NCBI GenBank assembly: GCA_013399305.1 | Contig: VXAI01000192.1 | Coordinates: 142,553 to 206,552, forward strand | Origin: Rostratula benghalensis | Lineage: Eukaryota > Chordata > Aves > Charadriiformes > Rostratulidae | Direction of reading: 5' to 3' | DNA: 64,000 nucleotides | In this document: positions 50,189 through 63,699 of the stretch, piece after piece | How the letters are laid out: every line of letters begins with the position of its first letter | Numbering within the stretch: position 1 is the first letter of the stretch | Program-made: the position numbers and the translations under genes | The notes under the pieces: model-generated | What the model saw: the letters and a program-made list of their open reading frames with translations, nothing else | Database searches by the model: none | Told to the model about the DNA's origin: nothing

Positions 50189-52750
50189 TTCTGTCAGTTC
50201 ACTGGGCAAAACCTTGAATTTTTTTGTAGTGGTACTGGTGAGCCAGTTGGCAGTGTTCAGAGTTCACGTTGTCTCAAAGGCAGTTCATCTGGGAGCCATG
50301 CTGAAACACAGGCCCAGTGTCATCAGTTAGATGAAGTAGACATAGGGATTTTCACATTTTCTGGAAGCCTGGTTGCTAACAGCAGGAAGAAGAACCTTCC
50401 TGAGGTGCTCACTGAGGTGGGAGCTCTGTGACAGTCAGTCCCTCTCCTGAATAGCCTGTACTGAACGTGAACATTTGACATTTCAGGGACTGAGATACAC
50501 AATCTGCATCCCAAAACTTTTGTTCATTTATATGACCCTGCTAATGCAGGAAAATTTTAGATTCTCTGAAATTTTGGCCCAGTGCCACTTTTTCCATGTG
50601 AATATGCCAAATTTAATGGAAAACAATTCCCCTCTCCCCTCCTTAGCCCACACCACAGCAACCCCATATCCCTAAAACCTAGCCTCTGAGTATGTTAAAA
50701 CCACATGCTGGCTCTTTAATGTGGCATATTTGTCTGAAAGCTACTTTCTTTGCTGTGTGATATGGTGAGGTACAAGGAGCAGGAATGATTAGAAACTGCT
50801 GTTTTCCCCAAGCAGTTTTGCTGTGTTGTTTTCATTTAGCGTTCTTTTAATAAAGAATGAGAAAACAGTGAAATTGATAAGACTGCATAGGAATAAAGAT
50901 TTCTTCTATGTATGGATATTACTGCAGCAGAAAGGAATTTCAACAGGCTTAGGAAACCAACTATTAGGCCAGTCTAAAGATTTCCCTCTAATAGCCTTTT
51001 ATTAAATTAGTCTGTTGAATTCTGTCAGGTTTTTTATCCTTTCATAATGTCGCAGGATTTCCTGATAGAGGGCTGGACCTGTTTTTGCCTCTCTCGTCCC
51101 CCACCCCCTCAGTTGTGTCTACAGCTCTAGTGAATAAAATCTGAAGCATTGTGATATTTCCTTTCACTGTAGTTTTCCTCAGAAATATCTCTTTACTAAT
51201 AGAAGAGACTGATTATTCCCCACCCCCTCATAGCTGAAAACTTTCTGCAACAAACCTTTTGCAAAGGAAAACATGTCTGATTGAAACATTTTGAAGGAAA
51301 TGTTTTAAGTGAGAGTGATGGCTACAAGTGTCTCCTTGATCTTTTGACAAACTAATGTTTTCTTCCTCTGTGTTAGTCTTGCAGGACTTGGCTTTCCTGG
51401 TCGGCAACTGGAGTCTCAGTGCTGGATTGTGACTCTGTGGACAGGAGCTGTCTACTGCATCTGGATTACAGTCATTCTAATCTCCCTTTCCTTCTCAAAC
51501 CAGAAGTGAACTTCTGTGAACCATTTTAATGTCTTCTTCATTGCTCAAGTGGTCTTTTACTTGTGCCCTGTGTGTGTCCCACTGCTGGCTGCCTGTAACA
51601 GCAGGCATTCAGCCACATCCTGAAAATACAAGAAGGTCAAGGGATGCTAATGTGACATTTAACAGTGCACTTTACTGACAAGCGACATTTTATTGATGGA
51701 GGTCTCATATAGAGGGCAGTTTAAGAAGAATCAGGAAGTGGACATACAGTCATAATTTCAAAAATGAGTACACTTTCATTTTGTGATAGTTTGTGTCATT
51801 TCTGCAGAGAATTCAGTACTGGATGTCATATACTAGGCTGTCATATAGTTACAGAGAAAAAGAAGCAAAATACTCCCATTTATCTGGCAAGACAAAGATT
51901 TTACTTCCTGCTTTCAGTTGTTGTGTAAAATTAGTTTGATTAATAAGAAGAAAAGCAGTCATGCAATTATGTTACTTTAACTTTTAATCAGTAGGCTGAT
52001 ATTTATGTTTTCAAGACGGACCTTCATACATCAGTACTGGAGATTGCAAGGACATTATTCCAGTCCCAATCTGATTTGGTGACTGTTCAAGTGACCTGAA
52101 TTCTCTGCCTCCATTTTCTTTTGTCATTTACCTATTCTAAGACACAAGTTGAAGACTTTCATGAATAAATGATTGTTTGTGTCTCACTTTCATGCCAAGA
52201 TGACCCACCTAATGAGAAAAAAAAGAGTCTTTGTTAAACACACTCATAAGCAGGATGATATTCTTGCCTCTGCTTTTAAGCACATCACTAAGGAAGGCTG
52301 ATTTGCTGACCTGCTTTAGAAACACAGCATTCATCAAACCACACCATCCTAGCAGGCAGAGCAGCTACGCTGCAGGCAAACATGAACATGGGGAATGGTA
52401 ACAGGAGGAAAGAGCAGGTCTGGTACGTTGTCAAAGGAGAAATCATCTCCCCCATCCCTTTAAAGGGACCTTACTCATGTAAAATTCAACCACAAGCAAA
52501 AACACCAGGGAGATGCCAATTACAAACACTGGATCCAATTTATTCAGCAGGCACATGTTTTCAGGAAGGATTAGGAGGGAAAAAGTGGAGAGGAAATGAG
52601 AAACACCCTTGTCAAGGTCAGATGTAAAGCAGAAGGACTTTGCTTGTTTCATATCAGAGAGTGGGGAGAACGGCAGGCCCTAGAAAATGATAGCACTTTC
52701 TAATCAGGCTTGTGGCCCTCCAAACCACAGCCCACAATCAGGGAAGGAAA
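50189..52750. other. unique sequence, no gene seen
   Basis: AT-rich. AATAAA hexamers occur near 50849 and 51133 but at the frequency expected by chance. No repeat was recognised. Confidence 0.5.
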
Positions 52751-52754
52751 GTAA

Positions 52755-52969
52755 CTGTCACACAAATCTGCTTCATTAAAAAGTCAGAGTGTGACAGCAA
52801 GACGCCCACAGATGGTGGGTTATTAGAGGATTTTTGTTTGCTGTAGGGTTGGGGATTTTTTTATTTCTCTTAAAAGTTGGCAGCTGTGGGCATCTTTGAG
52901 CAGGTGACAGGAAATGTAGCCTGTCTGTTCAATAAAACACACCATTTTCACTTGCCTCATGTGCTGTCA
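52755..52969. promoter_or_regulatory. cluster of four MEIS/TGIF-type TGACAG motifs
   Basis: CTGTCA at 52755-52760, TGACAG at 52792-52797, TGACAG at 52905-52910 and CTGTCA at 52964-52969 fall within 215 bp. About 0.1 would be expected for this hexamer on both strands. TALE homeodomain factors of the MEIS/PREP/TGIF class bind this word. A TCATTAAAA word lies between them. This suggests an enhancer-like element, by inference only. Confidence 0.3.
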
Positions 52970-52984
52970 CTCCAAAGAGTCCAC

Positions 52985-55485
52985 TTAATCATGCATGTTA
53001 CAGCACTGAAATAAAGTGTGATGGCAATTGCCGTCTGCCTTCAGTGTTCCCACCAGTACCACCATTGCCATTTTAACAATTAATCCTGTAGATGCCCCAA
53101 AAGCACAACCCCATGTCCACTTCCTTACTAATTTTAACCAAATAGGAATAGAGAGCTTTGTCAATTCCAAAAAGCTTGTTATTGTAGTGGGAGGTATGCA
53201 AAAAATGCATCCCACCATCATACAACACATCTTCAAGATGCAGAGATAGGGAAACAATACTTGGTGGAGACCTTTGAAAGCTGGGGAGGAAGAGGGCAAG
53301 ATGTTCTCTCTTTTCACAGAAAATATATGAGGAGAAAACAGAAAATTGAAGAAACATCCTACTGATCACAAGCTGTTTAGGGAGAAACTTCTGTGCAGAG
53401 CTACCAGAGAAGACTTGGGTCTGGTGGTACTGATGGACTTTTGGGGGCTGGAGATCTTTGGAAAGAGAGACGTGAGCTGCTAACAGCTTTATCTGAGTCT
53501 CTCTCTGTCCAGCTCAACCCTTTGTGCAGTGGGCGTGGAGAGTGGCTGAGGCTAGCTGGGTACTACCCAAGTGTAGCTGCAACCATCCCTTTGAGGGTTT
53601 AATGATTCCTGGGTCATTCACTGGCTTTTCTGAATGGAGTGAAGTGCACAGTCTGTGAGCTGAAAGAGATTTTGTTGTGGGAATTGATATTAGTGCCTAA
53701 TTAGGCTAACTGGTGCTAGAAAAAAAATAATTAGGAAAAAAAAAGTTTTATTTTGTGATTGTGTTTCTCACAATGAAGAGTGGATCCTGTTCTCATTATC
53801 GAGTACGTGGAGAAGAGATGGGAAATGTATGAATTTTACACTACTGAAAAGCTATATTCATATGCATGGTAGGGTGAGAGAGAACTTTAAAAGCATTAGA
53901 AATTTAATAACCCATGTCTCAGTGTAGTGGTAGATTTAAAAAAAAAAATGCTGGAAGTCATATCTACCTGATCAAAGAAGGTAGATCCACTTGATAGGCA
54001 TCTCGAATAGGAAAAATGCAGTGAACAAAGTTCTTTTTACTTAAATTAGAAGCTGGTTAACCCTGTTTGCCCCCTTTATCCTCAGTTAGACTACTGCCTT
54101 TTTCATAGTTTGGGCAACTCCAGCAGGTTTCAGGCCCTAAAACTGGCTTAAAATCACAGTACTTATAATATGTTCTGAGTGGTTTTATTTGCTTTCTGAA
54201 CCACTGGACTGTGATGGTTTGAGTTTTCCATCTTGAGCTTGTGAGATAGAAGATACGCATATACACACACATTGCTTTCGTGCATAGAAGGAGAAGACTG
54301 AAGATTTTTTGTTACTGCTTTTGTCCACTTGCTCAGGCTATAAGGAAATATACTAAGCGTCTGTAATAAACCCAACTATAGACTAGGTTGTACACCCACA
54401 TGTGTTTCTATGACAATGAATGGCATCCTGGAGTCATGATGCCCTTGTTTACACCTGGTATTGTATACTGAATAGCAGTTTGTTTACTTTTATAGGAATA
54501 TACATTTAAAGTTTCTTTCTTGCTGGAAAAAAAAAAAAAAAAATTTTCAGCTATTAGTGACATAAGCACTTTATCCTGCTTTGGGTTCCCAAGGCTTTAC
54601 CTTTCATTTTCCTACCTAGATCCTCAGCCATGAAATCTATTCTAAATATTGTATGTCCTAAGGACATAGTAGAAATTTATATGACAGTGAAATACCTACT
54701 CATTCCAAATAATGTCAAATAAGCCTGTCTAGTCTAATATTGAGACCCTTTCCTTTTTTGATGTTGTTTTGGGGGGTTTTTTGAGGTAAGAGGTCTAAAA
54801 ATATTTATGAGATTTCAAAAAATGATGTTTCTCAAAAGTGAAAGTTTGAGACACTTTCTCTTTCTCACCAATTTTCCTAGTTATTTTTTAAGTGCTATCA
54901 AAACAAGCCCCCAGTTTTCAGGAAGAAAATATAGTTGTCCTTAAGTTGTGCAAAATCCTGTTCGATAAAATATGGTGTGTATATTGTTTGCTAAAATATG
55001 GTGTGTATAAAAGACACATGGTAAAGTTTAAGGAACAAAACACAACAAATAGGAAAATTGAGAAAGAACAGGCTTTAAATATTGCTATCAGAAGTGGTTT
55101 GAATGTTTTCTTTAAGAGTGGGCTTTACTTTTTGCTTGAGTAGCCATGTACTGGCCTTAATTTTATAAAGGGTCTTGCATATATAAATCCAAGAACATTT
55201 CTGTGGAACCTCTACATGCAATTTATGGGAATGATACTCTAGATTAATGCTTAGCATCCAAACATAACAATTTATGGTGTTCATATAGACAACCACAGAC
55301 CATGTCGCCTGGCAATAGCTCCACTATATAGACCCCATTTCTAGCTTGTTCAACCTAGCTTCGTGCTAGAATCTTCATGCCCAACACAGTGCACCAAAAA
55401 AAGTTGTTTGGAAGAACTGGAGAAGACAGGTTAAGTTAAAAAAAGAGCAGTGTTGTCTGATCCCTGTCTCATTAGTAGGTATTAG
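52985..55485. other. unique sequence, no gene seen
   Basis: Opposed frames at 52985-53369 (minus, up to 110 codons) and 53028-53249 (plus, 73 codons) were examined and not recognised. A 17-A run lies at 54527-54543. An 18-bp direct repeat TAAAATATGGTGTGTATA occurs at 54966-54983 and 54992-55009. Confidence 0.5.
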
Positions 55486-55678
55486 CATAGAATGGTCCAG
55501 GTTGGAAGGGACCTCTAGGGTCATCTAGTCCAACCTCCCCACAGCAGGGACAACCCCAACTAAACCAGGTTGCCCAGGGCCTCGTCAAGCCTCCCCTTGA
55601 ATATCTCCAGGGAAGGGGCCTCAACCACCTCCCCAGGCAACCTGTTCAAGTGCTCCACTACCCTCATAGTAAAGAATT
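55486..55678 (-). mobile_element. CR1 3'-end fragment, minus strand
   Basis: Starts with CATAGAATGG and continues GGTTGGAAGGGACCTCTAGGGTCATCTAGTCCAACCTCC, then ACCAGGTTGCCCAGGGCC and CCCCAGGCAACCTGTTC, ending at TAGTAAAGAATT. This is the reverse complement of the CR1 3' UTR and last part of ORF2. About 193 bp remain, and the ORF2 portion is too short to translate meaningfully. Confidence 0.94.
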
Positions 55679-55930
55679 ATGGAAGATTAGCTGATTTCTC
55701 CACTTTTAAGTAGAGTTAAGTCAGATCCGTTGTCAGAAAAGATAGTTTGCTTCACAATTCCTGCTGACATCACCTGGTGCAGTTCTGCTGCCATATGAAG
55801 TTAAAGAAAGTGAATACAAAGCATTTTGTAGGGCACAGTTCACTGGCTAAGCTATATGGCATAGGAAAAAAAATACCATCTAAACAAAGTAAAATCTATT
55901 GGACTGTGACTTGGCTTTATACTTTTGCTT

Positions 55931-55968
55931 AAACAGGAAAAACCTCTGAAAACAGGAAAAACCTCTGA
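55931..55968. repeat. 19-bp perfect tandem duplication
   Basis: AAACAGGAAAAACCTCTGA occurs twice head to tail (55931-55949, 55950-55968). The perfect identity suggests a recent local duplication. Confidence 0.9.
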
Positions 55969-57371
55969 AAACTACTGACACTGTTTTATGATTTGATCCT
56001 TAACAGCTTGCTCTCCATATGGAAAAGCTTTAGAATTTGACTGGAGAATTTAACCCTTTTTCAAGACCTTTAAAAATTTATCAGCAAACTTGCCTTGGTC
56101 AGTATTTTTATACAGCAAATTTTGAAATAATGGATAAGGATTGTTGCTAAATTCTATTTTTAGACCAGCAGTTATTGTAAATAACTGTGTTAAAATTAAC
56201 AGAGATGTCTGGATTTACTCCATGGAATAATATGATCTGAAAATATTAGAAAGTGGCTAACGTAGATACAGAATTCCACTAGTTTTATCCCTGTCAGATG
56301 CTACAACGTTTGTCCCTAATTTTCCTCATTTGTCACAAGTGCTGGTTTGCTTGTTCCCCATTATGGTTATGTGTCTACAAGCCACTATGCACAGAACTTC
56401 TTTTTCAGTTTTGCTTCCAAAGGAAATAAGACTTGTGCAATTGCATTGTTTGTCTGTTTTGGAAAGAGGATGAAAGAGGAATGGCAGACAAACAGCACTG
56501 GAGCTTGGAGGCTGATTTCAGCCAAGCCTGAGAGAGGAGGTGGAGGCATCTAGCCTTAGAGACACTGGCAGCTGACTGAAGAGATGCCCTAGCAGGACAA
56601 GCTGGCAGATAAAAAGCATTTGGCAGCAGTGTGTGTTGGCACTGAGCACCCATGTGGTGTGCACAGGGCTCCAGTTCAGCCAAAACTCAGGCTGACCATG
56701 GTGCTACAAAGGGTATCATATGGGGTGCCAGGGGTGAAGCACTTTCTGCTGCCAGTGGAACACCTTGCACCTTTTTTTGTTGTTGTTTGTTTTTAATTTT
56801 ATTTTCAGAAAAAATAAGCACCTCTGGGGAGTAGCAAATGAGGTTTGCTCCTGTCCCACATGGATGCCATGCCCTCATACGGCTTCTTTTGAAAGTCAAG
56901 GCAGGTCTAAGCTAAACAAAAGTGACTCAAATGTGTTTGATCTTACATTGTTGCTTTCTTACTGCAGTCCACCATAAAACAAATGAAAAAAAAAAAAAAA
57001 AACTGGAACAAGAGGAAACCTTTGGCTCTCTTTCAGATCAGGATGAAATCCATGCCTGGATGGCTTCTGAGCCTTCCCAGCTTTTGTTAGTTTCAACTGA
57101 TCTGTTTTGAGTGCTCTGTTTTCTTAAATGTTTTCAAGCCATTATATCATTCTCTATTTGCACTTTACTCCACTTGCTCCTAAATCTGTCCCAATCAAGC
57201 CAAGTATATATGTCCAAAGAAAACACATTTTTAAAACAGACTATGGCAGTGATCCTGTTTAGATACATACTTCAGTTTTCACACACAAGTAGTCCCACTG
57301 AGTTTAAGGCTTTTGCAAAATTAAGTGTCTTGAATAACTTTGCACAATTAGGGCCAAGAAAAGAGGGACCT
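55969..57371. other. unique sequence, no gene seen
   Basis: AT-rich with a 17-A run at 56986-57002. Frames of up to 92 codons are unrecognised. Confidence 0.5.
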
Positions 57372-57475
57372 CTGGAATCACAGCTCTGCCTGTGCTCTGT
57401 ATGTGGCTTTGAACAGGTCACTTCACCTCTGTTGTCTTCTATTTCCAGACATTAAAATGTCAGCTACTTATCATA
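57372..57475 (+). mobile_element. MIR-like SINE fragment
   Basis: The words GGAATCACAGCTCTGCC, TGTGGCTTTGAACAGGTCACTTCACCTCTGT and a TTTCCAGACATTAAAATG stretch follow the order of the MIR core. That core is the stretch that runs from CTCTGCCACT through GACCTTGGGCAAGTCACTTAACCTCT to TTTCCTCATCTGTAAAATG. No tRNA-like head is retained. MIR/CORE-SINEs predate the bird-mammal split, so a decayed copy is plausible in an avian genome. Confidence 0.5.
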
Positions 57476-60400
57476 CCCGATACTAGCAACATGAAAATTG
57501 TTAGCATTATTCTAATGATTACAAAAGGAACATTCAGCACTGCACTGGGTAAAGGTTACAAGTGCATAGGCATGTTGTGACTAAGAAAACACTAGGAAAG
57601 AGAACAGCCTGAAGCAAGAGAGTAAAAACAGAAGAAGAGTAAAACAGAGTGGAAGATGCTGAAAAGAGCAAGTAACATTATGTGCTAAAAAGAAAAAAAA
57701 ATACAAATTAAAGGCAAGGACAGCAGAAAATTTGTTTGTCTTGTGAAACAGTTTTCTGAAAATCTAAATCAGAGTGACTTAAGGTGAGAATATAAACTTT
57801 TGTTTACTTTCACTTGTAAATTTTACTAATAGGTAATCTTTTGTTAGCCACGTAAGATGATAGGTGAACACCAAAAACAGTTTGCACAATAAGTAACAGT
57901 ACAAGTACTGTTTTTCTCAGGCATTTGTGTGTTAGTGTACAAAAAAATATAGAGATTTGGGGGGAGATGCTATACAGTTTCTCATTTTACTTGAATAGCA
58001 AACAAGTCCATTCATACTCATGTTTTGAAGAGTGACTGATGCATAAAGCAGAAAATACTAACATATTTATACAACATACTAGTCCTAAGTTTTTAAGACT
58101 TCCTTCACTATGTGTCTTTAATGGATTTCTACCTTCAGCTTTAGGATTTCTTTTATTTCTCTTTCTCTCTTATAGAGTCAAGTCAAGAGTCCTCAGATAA
58201 CACTGTCCTGCTCAGTCCTGTTCACATTTTACCCCCTCATCTGGAAGTATGAAGCCATGTGGAGCCCACTGATATAAACTCTACAGCTACTCTCACTCAT
58301 TTTCCATTGCAACATACTCCCTTTTTTTCCTTTTGAGAAAAAACCACAGGTTATTTTTCTATGGCATCACTGTATCTGGACACTGATGTCTGGACATTGT
58401 GTCCAATACCCACTGGTTGGTTTAAAAGTAACCTTAAAATCAAAATTGTTAGTTCAAAAGGCAGAGGAAAATGTTTTTCAGTGACTTTTGCAGGTACTTA
58501 CCTGTTGCTAATCTTCAGTCTTACTGCTGTTCTTGGTATCATGTTGCCAATCCGAAAGGCTTACTGTGGGCTGTTTTTCAGGTGATTTTAAAGATTTATT
58601 TCCTTTTCAAAGATTGATTCAAAAACTGATAGGAATGTTTTCATCATCATAAAAAGATCATTCTTTTTTATGGGCTTCAAATCATGTCTCATACTGAAAA
58701 TGCAGGTTAGCTTTGAAACTAAGCTGAAGTCCTTTTGGTTTTTATCATCTGCATTGAATAGAGACACTTTACTAAGTGAGAGAATCCACAAAATCTTCCG
58801 TGTTTCAAGGAAGAATGGAAGGACTCTCCAGCATGTAGACAAATAGCTACTTGGAGAACATACTTCTGTTTTCTTATGGACACTTGCGTGTTAGCCTATG
58901 CAGACAAAACCCTACCCAAGCCTACCACTAATTACATATGCATAGTAATAAGAACTGAACTATTCAAAGGAATAATGCATATTCACAGTTGAAGGTTTAA
59001 GCCAATTTCCAGATATGCTCAAGCAGCCTTCTGCAAACCAAGGTCAGTTTTGCATAAGACATCTACCAAATCACAACAGAGCAGTGGTGGAGAAGAAAGA
59101 GGAAAACACAGACCTTCCTTACTCCCATGCCCTTGGGCCTACCCAGACCAAGTTATTAGGTCAGCTGGGGTACCTCAGCTGTAATGATTGTGGTTACTCA
59201 TCTGTAAAGCACACATTTGGATTTCTATTATCTCTTTTGCAATTTGAAGATTGCACAGGTATGAGGAAACTGAAATCCTAGAGCCATTTAATTGCAGAGA
59301 GAGAGCAAACACTGGTGTAACATGCACCAAGAAACAAGAAATAGAGGTAATCATTAGGAACTGTTTATACTGGAGTGAATATTATTTTAACTGTCCTTAC
59401 ATACACACTTCCTTTCATTCAGCCTTCTGTTAAACTCTCATGAAGGAGTTAAAGCATTTGAGACTTTTTGGGTTGACAGGGTGAAAGCCAGTCTATTGTG
59501 CATGAGCATGTAGGTGGATAAGGAACTATTTATGTGACTAATCCCTAGAAATGGATTAATCTTTTGTGATGAGCTCTTGCAGTCTAAGTGAAATAGAAGT
59601 GCGAAGTAGGAAACAGGGGAAGTACTGCAGTTTGTCCCGTGTTTGATGCCTAAGCTCTGGCAATCTACCCAGCACAGGAGTAAGGTTGCAGAACTACTTC
59701 AAGAGGAAGTGTGCAGGCATTCAGATGGGAAGTATTCATTGCTGGTCTTTCAGACCTATTAAGAGAGAAAGCTCCCATTAAGAAGAAGTGATTAGATTTC
59801 TGCTTCTCTGGGCTTCATGATGCCCAGGGGACAGAAGAAACCATGTGAGTATGGACCAAGTATCTCCAGTGCTTCCAGGTTAATAAAATGTTTTCCTGAG
59901 CTGTAAGGGATGTAATTTTTGTTTTGCTTATGATGCCTGTTTCATGGAAGGCTACGCCTCCTGATACTCTCCAGCTCTAGACTCTGGAAAATGTGTGGCA
60001 TTACAGGAGCTTCCAAAAACTGTGATTTTTAGGAAAAAGTTAGAGAGAAAAAGAAATGAGTCATCGCTGCTAAATGAGTAACACTCTCAAAAAGATGCTT
60101 GTGTGTGTGTGATGAGAGTGGAGCTCAGAGATCAGACTGTGATTAATTAGGAAGACAAATTGAAAAATCTTCACCTCAGTGAAGTTGCTACCATGTATTT
60201 TCCTGTCACCTTGTCCATATGGTTTAAGGGTATAATACTGCAGTACCTTGGATTTCCTCCTACGGTAAATTTGTATTCACAAGTGAGTTCAAAAATCCTT
60301 TGCAGAGGGCTTGGATAATGCCTGTATTCTATTTAACATTACCTGTTTTCTTGGGTTTGAGCTGAATGTAAACCTCTGTATCTCGTGCTGACTCTCTGTG

Positions 60401-61874
60401 CAGAGCTACATTTTAGACTACATACAAACAAATGGAGCACACTTTAAAAACAGAGTCCTTGTACATTAAATTAGTAATGTAGATTTAGGATTAGTGAAAA
60501 CCAGTCCAGCAATTGGTTTTGCTGCTGTGAGAAAAAAAAAACAAAATAGTGCCAGCTATATTACTTTTGTAATAAATGGTGATGGTAAAGCTTTCAGAAA
60601 TGGTCCTAAGAAACTCAACATGTTTTCTCAGTATGTGTGTACATAAATGTACATTTTAACAGTCGAAAAAAGAGGAAAGCATACATCTTTTCAGTCAACA
60701 GAGAAGAAAAAGAGTTTATAAAAGGCCAGGATCTGACATGACGATGCAGAGGTAACTGAAAACAGTGTTTCTCTCTCTTCAAACACCAAGTGTTGCAAAA
60801 GAGCTGCCCAAAATTCCAGATGTTCCAGTCCCTCCCTCACCAGCTTCAATGAAACATGACATGTAAACAATACAGTACACTCTTTACAGAAATAAAATAG
60901 ATGAGGAATGTCCAAGTGTGTGGCTGAAGAGCTTTGTCAGGGCATGAGAGGGATGGATGGGAACACCCTCGCCAAAGTTTCCGTTCCTTTCCCCTTTTCT
61001 GCCTCTCTGTCTGCCAATTTGTATTTCATAATATGATGAGTTACAGAAGGTTGTGAACCAACACAGCGTGGCCTTACCTCATACCCCTGTGAGAAGGCTG
61101 AATGCTAAGGCTGTGCCTAATTCCCCAAATACAGCATGGGTCATAACCTGTTATTGTTGTTTGGTTGTAGTGGTGCCAGAACAGACATTTTTCTTGTCTG
61201 GGTTCCAGTAATATATCTCACAGCTTGCTTTTTTTTTTCTTTTTCATTACTTGGCTAGTCTGTCTTCTCAGCTTACATTTTCCCCTGTACTGTTGGCTGC
61301 TCTGTTGGCTACTAGACTGTTGAAATCTGTTGCAGTCATTCCCCCCATGATGATGAGGGAGAATATAACCCTGTGGCTAGGGAATTACTGTATGTGAATA
61401 GTAGAGGGAAACAATTACACATGCTTTGTGCAAAGCTGACCATTGACTCACACACTGTTGCTAGTTATCCAGAACTTTCCCCTTGCTAACCCTGCACAAT
61501 CGAGACAGAGAGAGGAAGAAAAGGAGAAAAGGACAGAGTCAGAGTTTTCCAGGATTCTTTCCTGGTGAAATTGCCCTGACTTTAAGTGGAGAATTGGGAC
61601 GGTGGGAGAGCAACTCCTTGTGTGAACTTGTCAGATGTGAGGGCTCGTTCTTACTTTGCTGCTGTGGCAGACATAGACCGATTGGGGTCCTTCTCACAGT
61701 CCATCTTTGTTTCTGTAGAGAAGGTGAAAAAGGTGTAAATGGTAGGATATTTTCCCAGGTGATTATATATCTATTATCCCACCTTGTATGACATGTAATG
61801 CATGTTGTTAGGAAGAGAAGTGGTGAAAGAATGTGAAAGAGATGTCATGCACAAATACTTTCTCTTAATATTTA
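57476..61874. other. unique sequence, no gene seen
   Basis: AT-rich with a short (GT)n near 60100-60111. Frame 61483-61791 (plus, 102 codons) has no signature and runs toward the assembly gap. Confidence 0.5.
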
Positions 61875-61991
61875 NNNNNNNNNNNNNNNNNNNNNNNNNN
61901 NNNNNNNNNNNNNNNNNNNNNNNNNNNNNNNNNNNNNNNNNNNNNNNNNNNNNNNNNNNNNNNNNNNNNNNNNNNNNNNNNNNNNNNNNNN
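61875..61991. other. assembly gap (117 N)
   Basis: A run of unknown bases. Any frame crossing it, such as the one spanning 61802-62029, is not interpretable. Confidence 1.
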
Positions 61992-63690
61992 TGTGCTATG
62001 GGTTAGGACCACTACGTGTTTGTATATGATGCCAAACCACATTATCTTTAAGAAAATGAGAAAGGGACTGGGTCCCTTTTAAAAAAACTGCTCTTTAGTG
62101 ATGTTATTGACTTTTTCAGAAAAGCGTAATTCAGTTGCAGAGCGTAAGAAAAGTTTGCAATATCTGAGTTTGGTCAAGTCTTACCAGATGCGTAGACCTC
62201 ATTCCAGTCCTCTCTGCAGACATAAACCACACCTCAGTTGTAGGTATGGCATGAAACACAAAAGATTATCTGTTTTGTGTCTCTTCAACGAGACAAAAAT
62301 GAAGTAATGTCTTGAAATACAGCTTGATTTCATTTTGAAACACATCCTTTGCTTTTTAGGATAGCAGATGAAATATCCAGTAGTTGATCACAGATCTTAA
62401 AATTTTTAATTTGTTTCTTTACATCTCATCTGCTGGATTCAACAGAGTGAAAAAGAAACTTGGCTTCATTGTCTTAGCACTCCCCACAAGTCCTTAAAAT
62501 GTTTTACCTATGGACAAAACATGGAACAATGAGACAGATATACCACAGAGAACCAGTGATGAGACTATTTTTTAAAGTATTTGTGATTGTTTCAGATTGT
62601 TTCATTGTTTTACATCCTGGAGTGGTGACACATCAGACTAGAAGTCCATCAGAGTCTGCATGGAGTGCCAGCCATATCAGCTCTTGGGGATAAGAGAAGA
62701 GCAGGTCTATATGAAAATAGCTGTAACAGCCTTGAGGACTTCCAAAGGAGATGGGAGCAGCAGGCTTTTCCATGAAGTGGGGAGAATTGTGCCACTGGGC
62801 TCCCTGAAAGTCAGGTGAAGAAAGAAGAAGTGGTTGTGGGGAGACACTGAGCATTGTTTATCCCCCCTTAGAGCAAGCATCATGTTTGTAGATAATACAT
62901 TTGTGGATGCAAGTCTAAAAGACAAGCACAAACACAATTCAAATTCTCAAAGGAAAACGCTAAAATTCAGTATATATAGTTATACTATTGTAAAGTGAAT
63001 GGCTAATGGAACGGCTAGGACTGCCTGCCTGCATACTTTCCTCTGTCTTAATTTAAAGATAGAGATCTCAGTTGAGAAAACAAAATTTAAGAGATTTTAC
63101 CAGAGCCTGAAAATAACATTATTTATGGATAAGAATGATTTACATTGATGTGAGAGACACACTGCTGAAGATTCTGGCCTAGATACTCACTTCTGGGAAA
63201 GCTGGAAAAATAAAGAGGCCAACCAGTATCATGTCCAATTCTTTTTATAAATAGTTGTTGAGATGCTTAAGCCAATATCTGAAAAGCACTGTACAGAGAC
63301 ACAAAGCTCTTCTCCAGGAAAGTTAAAAGTCTAGATAAACAAGACATACAATAAGGTGTAGATGCCTAATGGAAAAGCAATTTGCTTAAGAATAAAATAC
63401 ATCAGTAGTAAAGCTCAGAGAAGAAAATCAGGTGTCCTAACTGCTTTAGGTAAAAGATAACACTGCTCCAAGCTAAAAAACAAAAAGGCATATTTTCATC
63501 TTGTCTTTGTCATGCTGTTGGAAGAGTTTAGAAAGGGATGTTGATCATTTGGAAACATTTTGGAGGAGACAAATGGGAACAAACTGGAAAATGTGGCAGA
63601 CAAAAGAGAGTGACACACAGCAGTTATTTAGTCTGCTAGATGGATGGCAAATGGGGAGTAGACCCATACTCTAATGTATGAAAGCCTGCT
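61992..63690. other. unique sequence, no gene seen
   Basis: AT-rich, with overlapping minus-strand frames of 73 and 76 codons at 62633-62937. No recognised repeat or exon. Confidence 0.5.
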
Positions 63691-63699
63691 GCAAAGAAT

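Noticed and set aside
52985..53369. Opposed 110-, 98- and 73-codon frames suggesting a small membrane protein remnant
   Set aside because: Hydrophobic runs come from T-rich codons; no family motif could be confirmed in any frame.
59190..59290. CTCATCTGTAAA and ATGAGGAAACTGA words as another MIR copy
   Set aside because: The words are in the wrong order and spacing for one MIR element; likely chance.
61802..62029. Open frame crossing the assembly gap
   Set aside because: More than half of its codons are unknown bases, so it is not a real observation.
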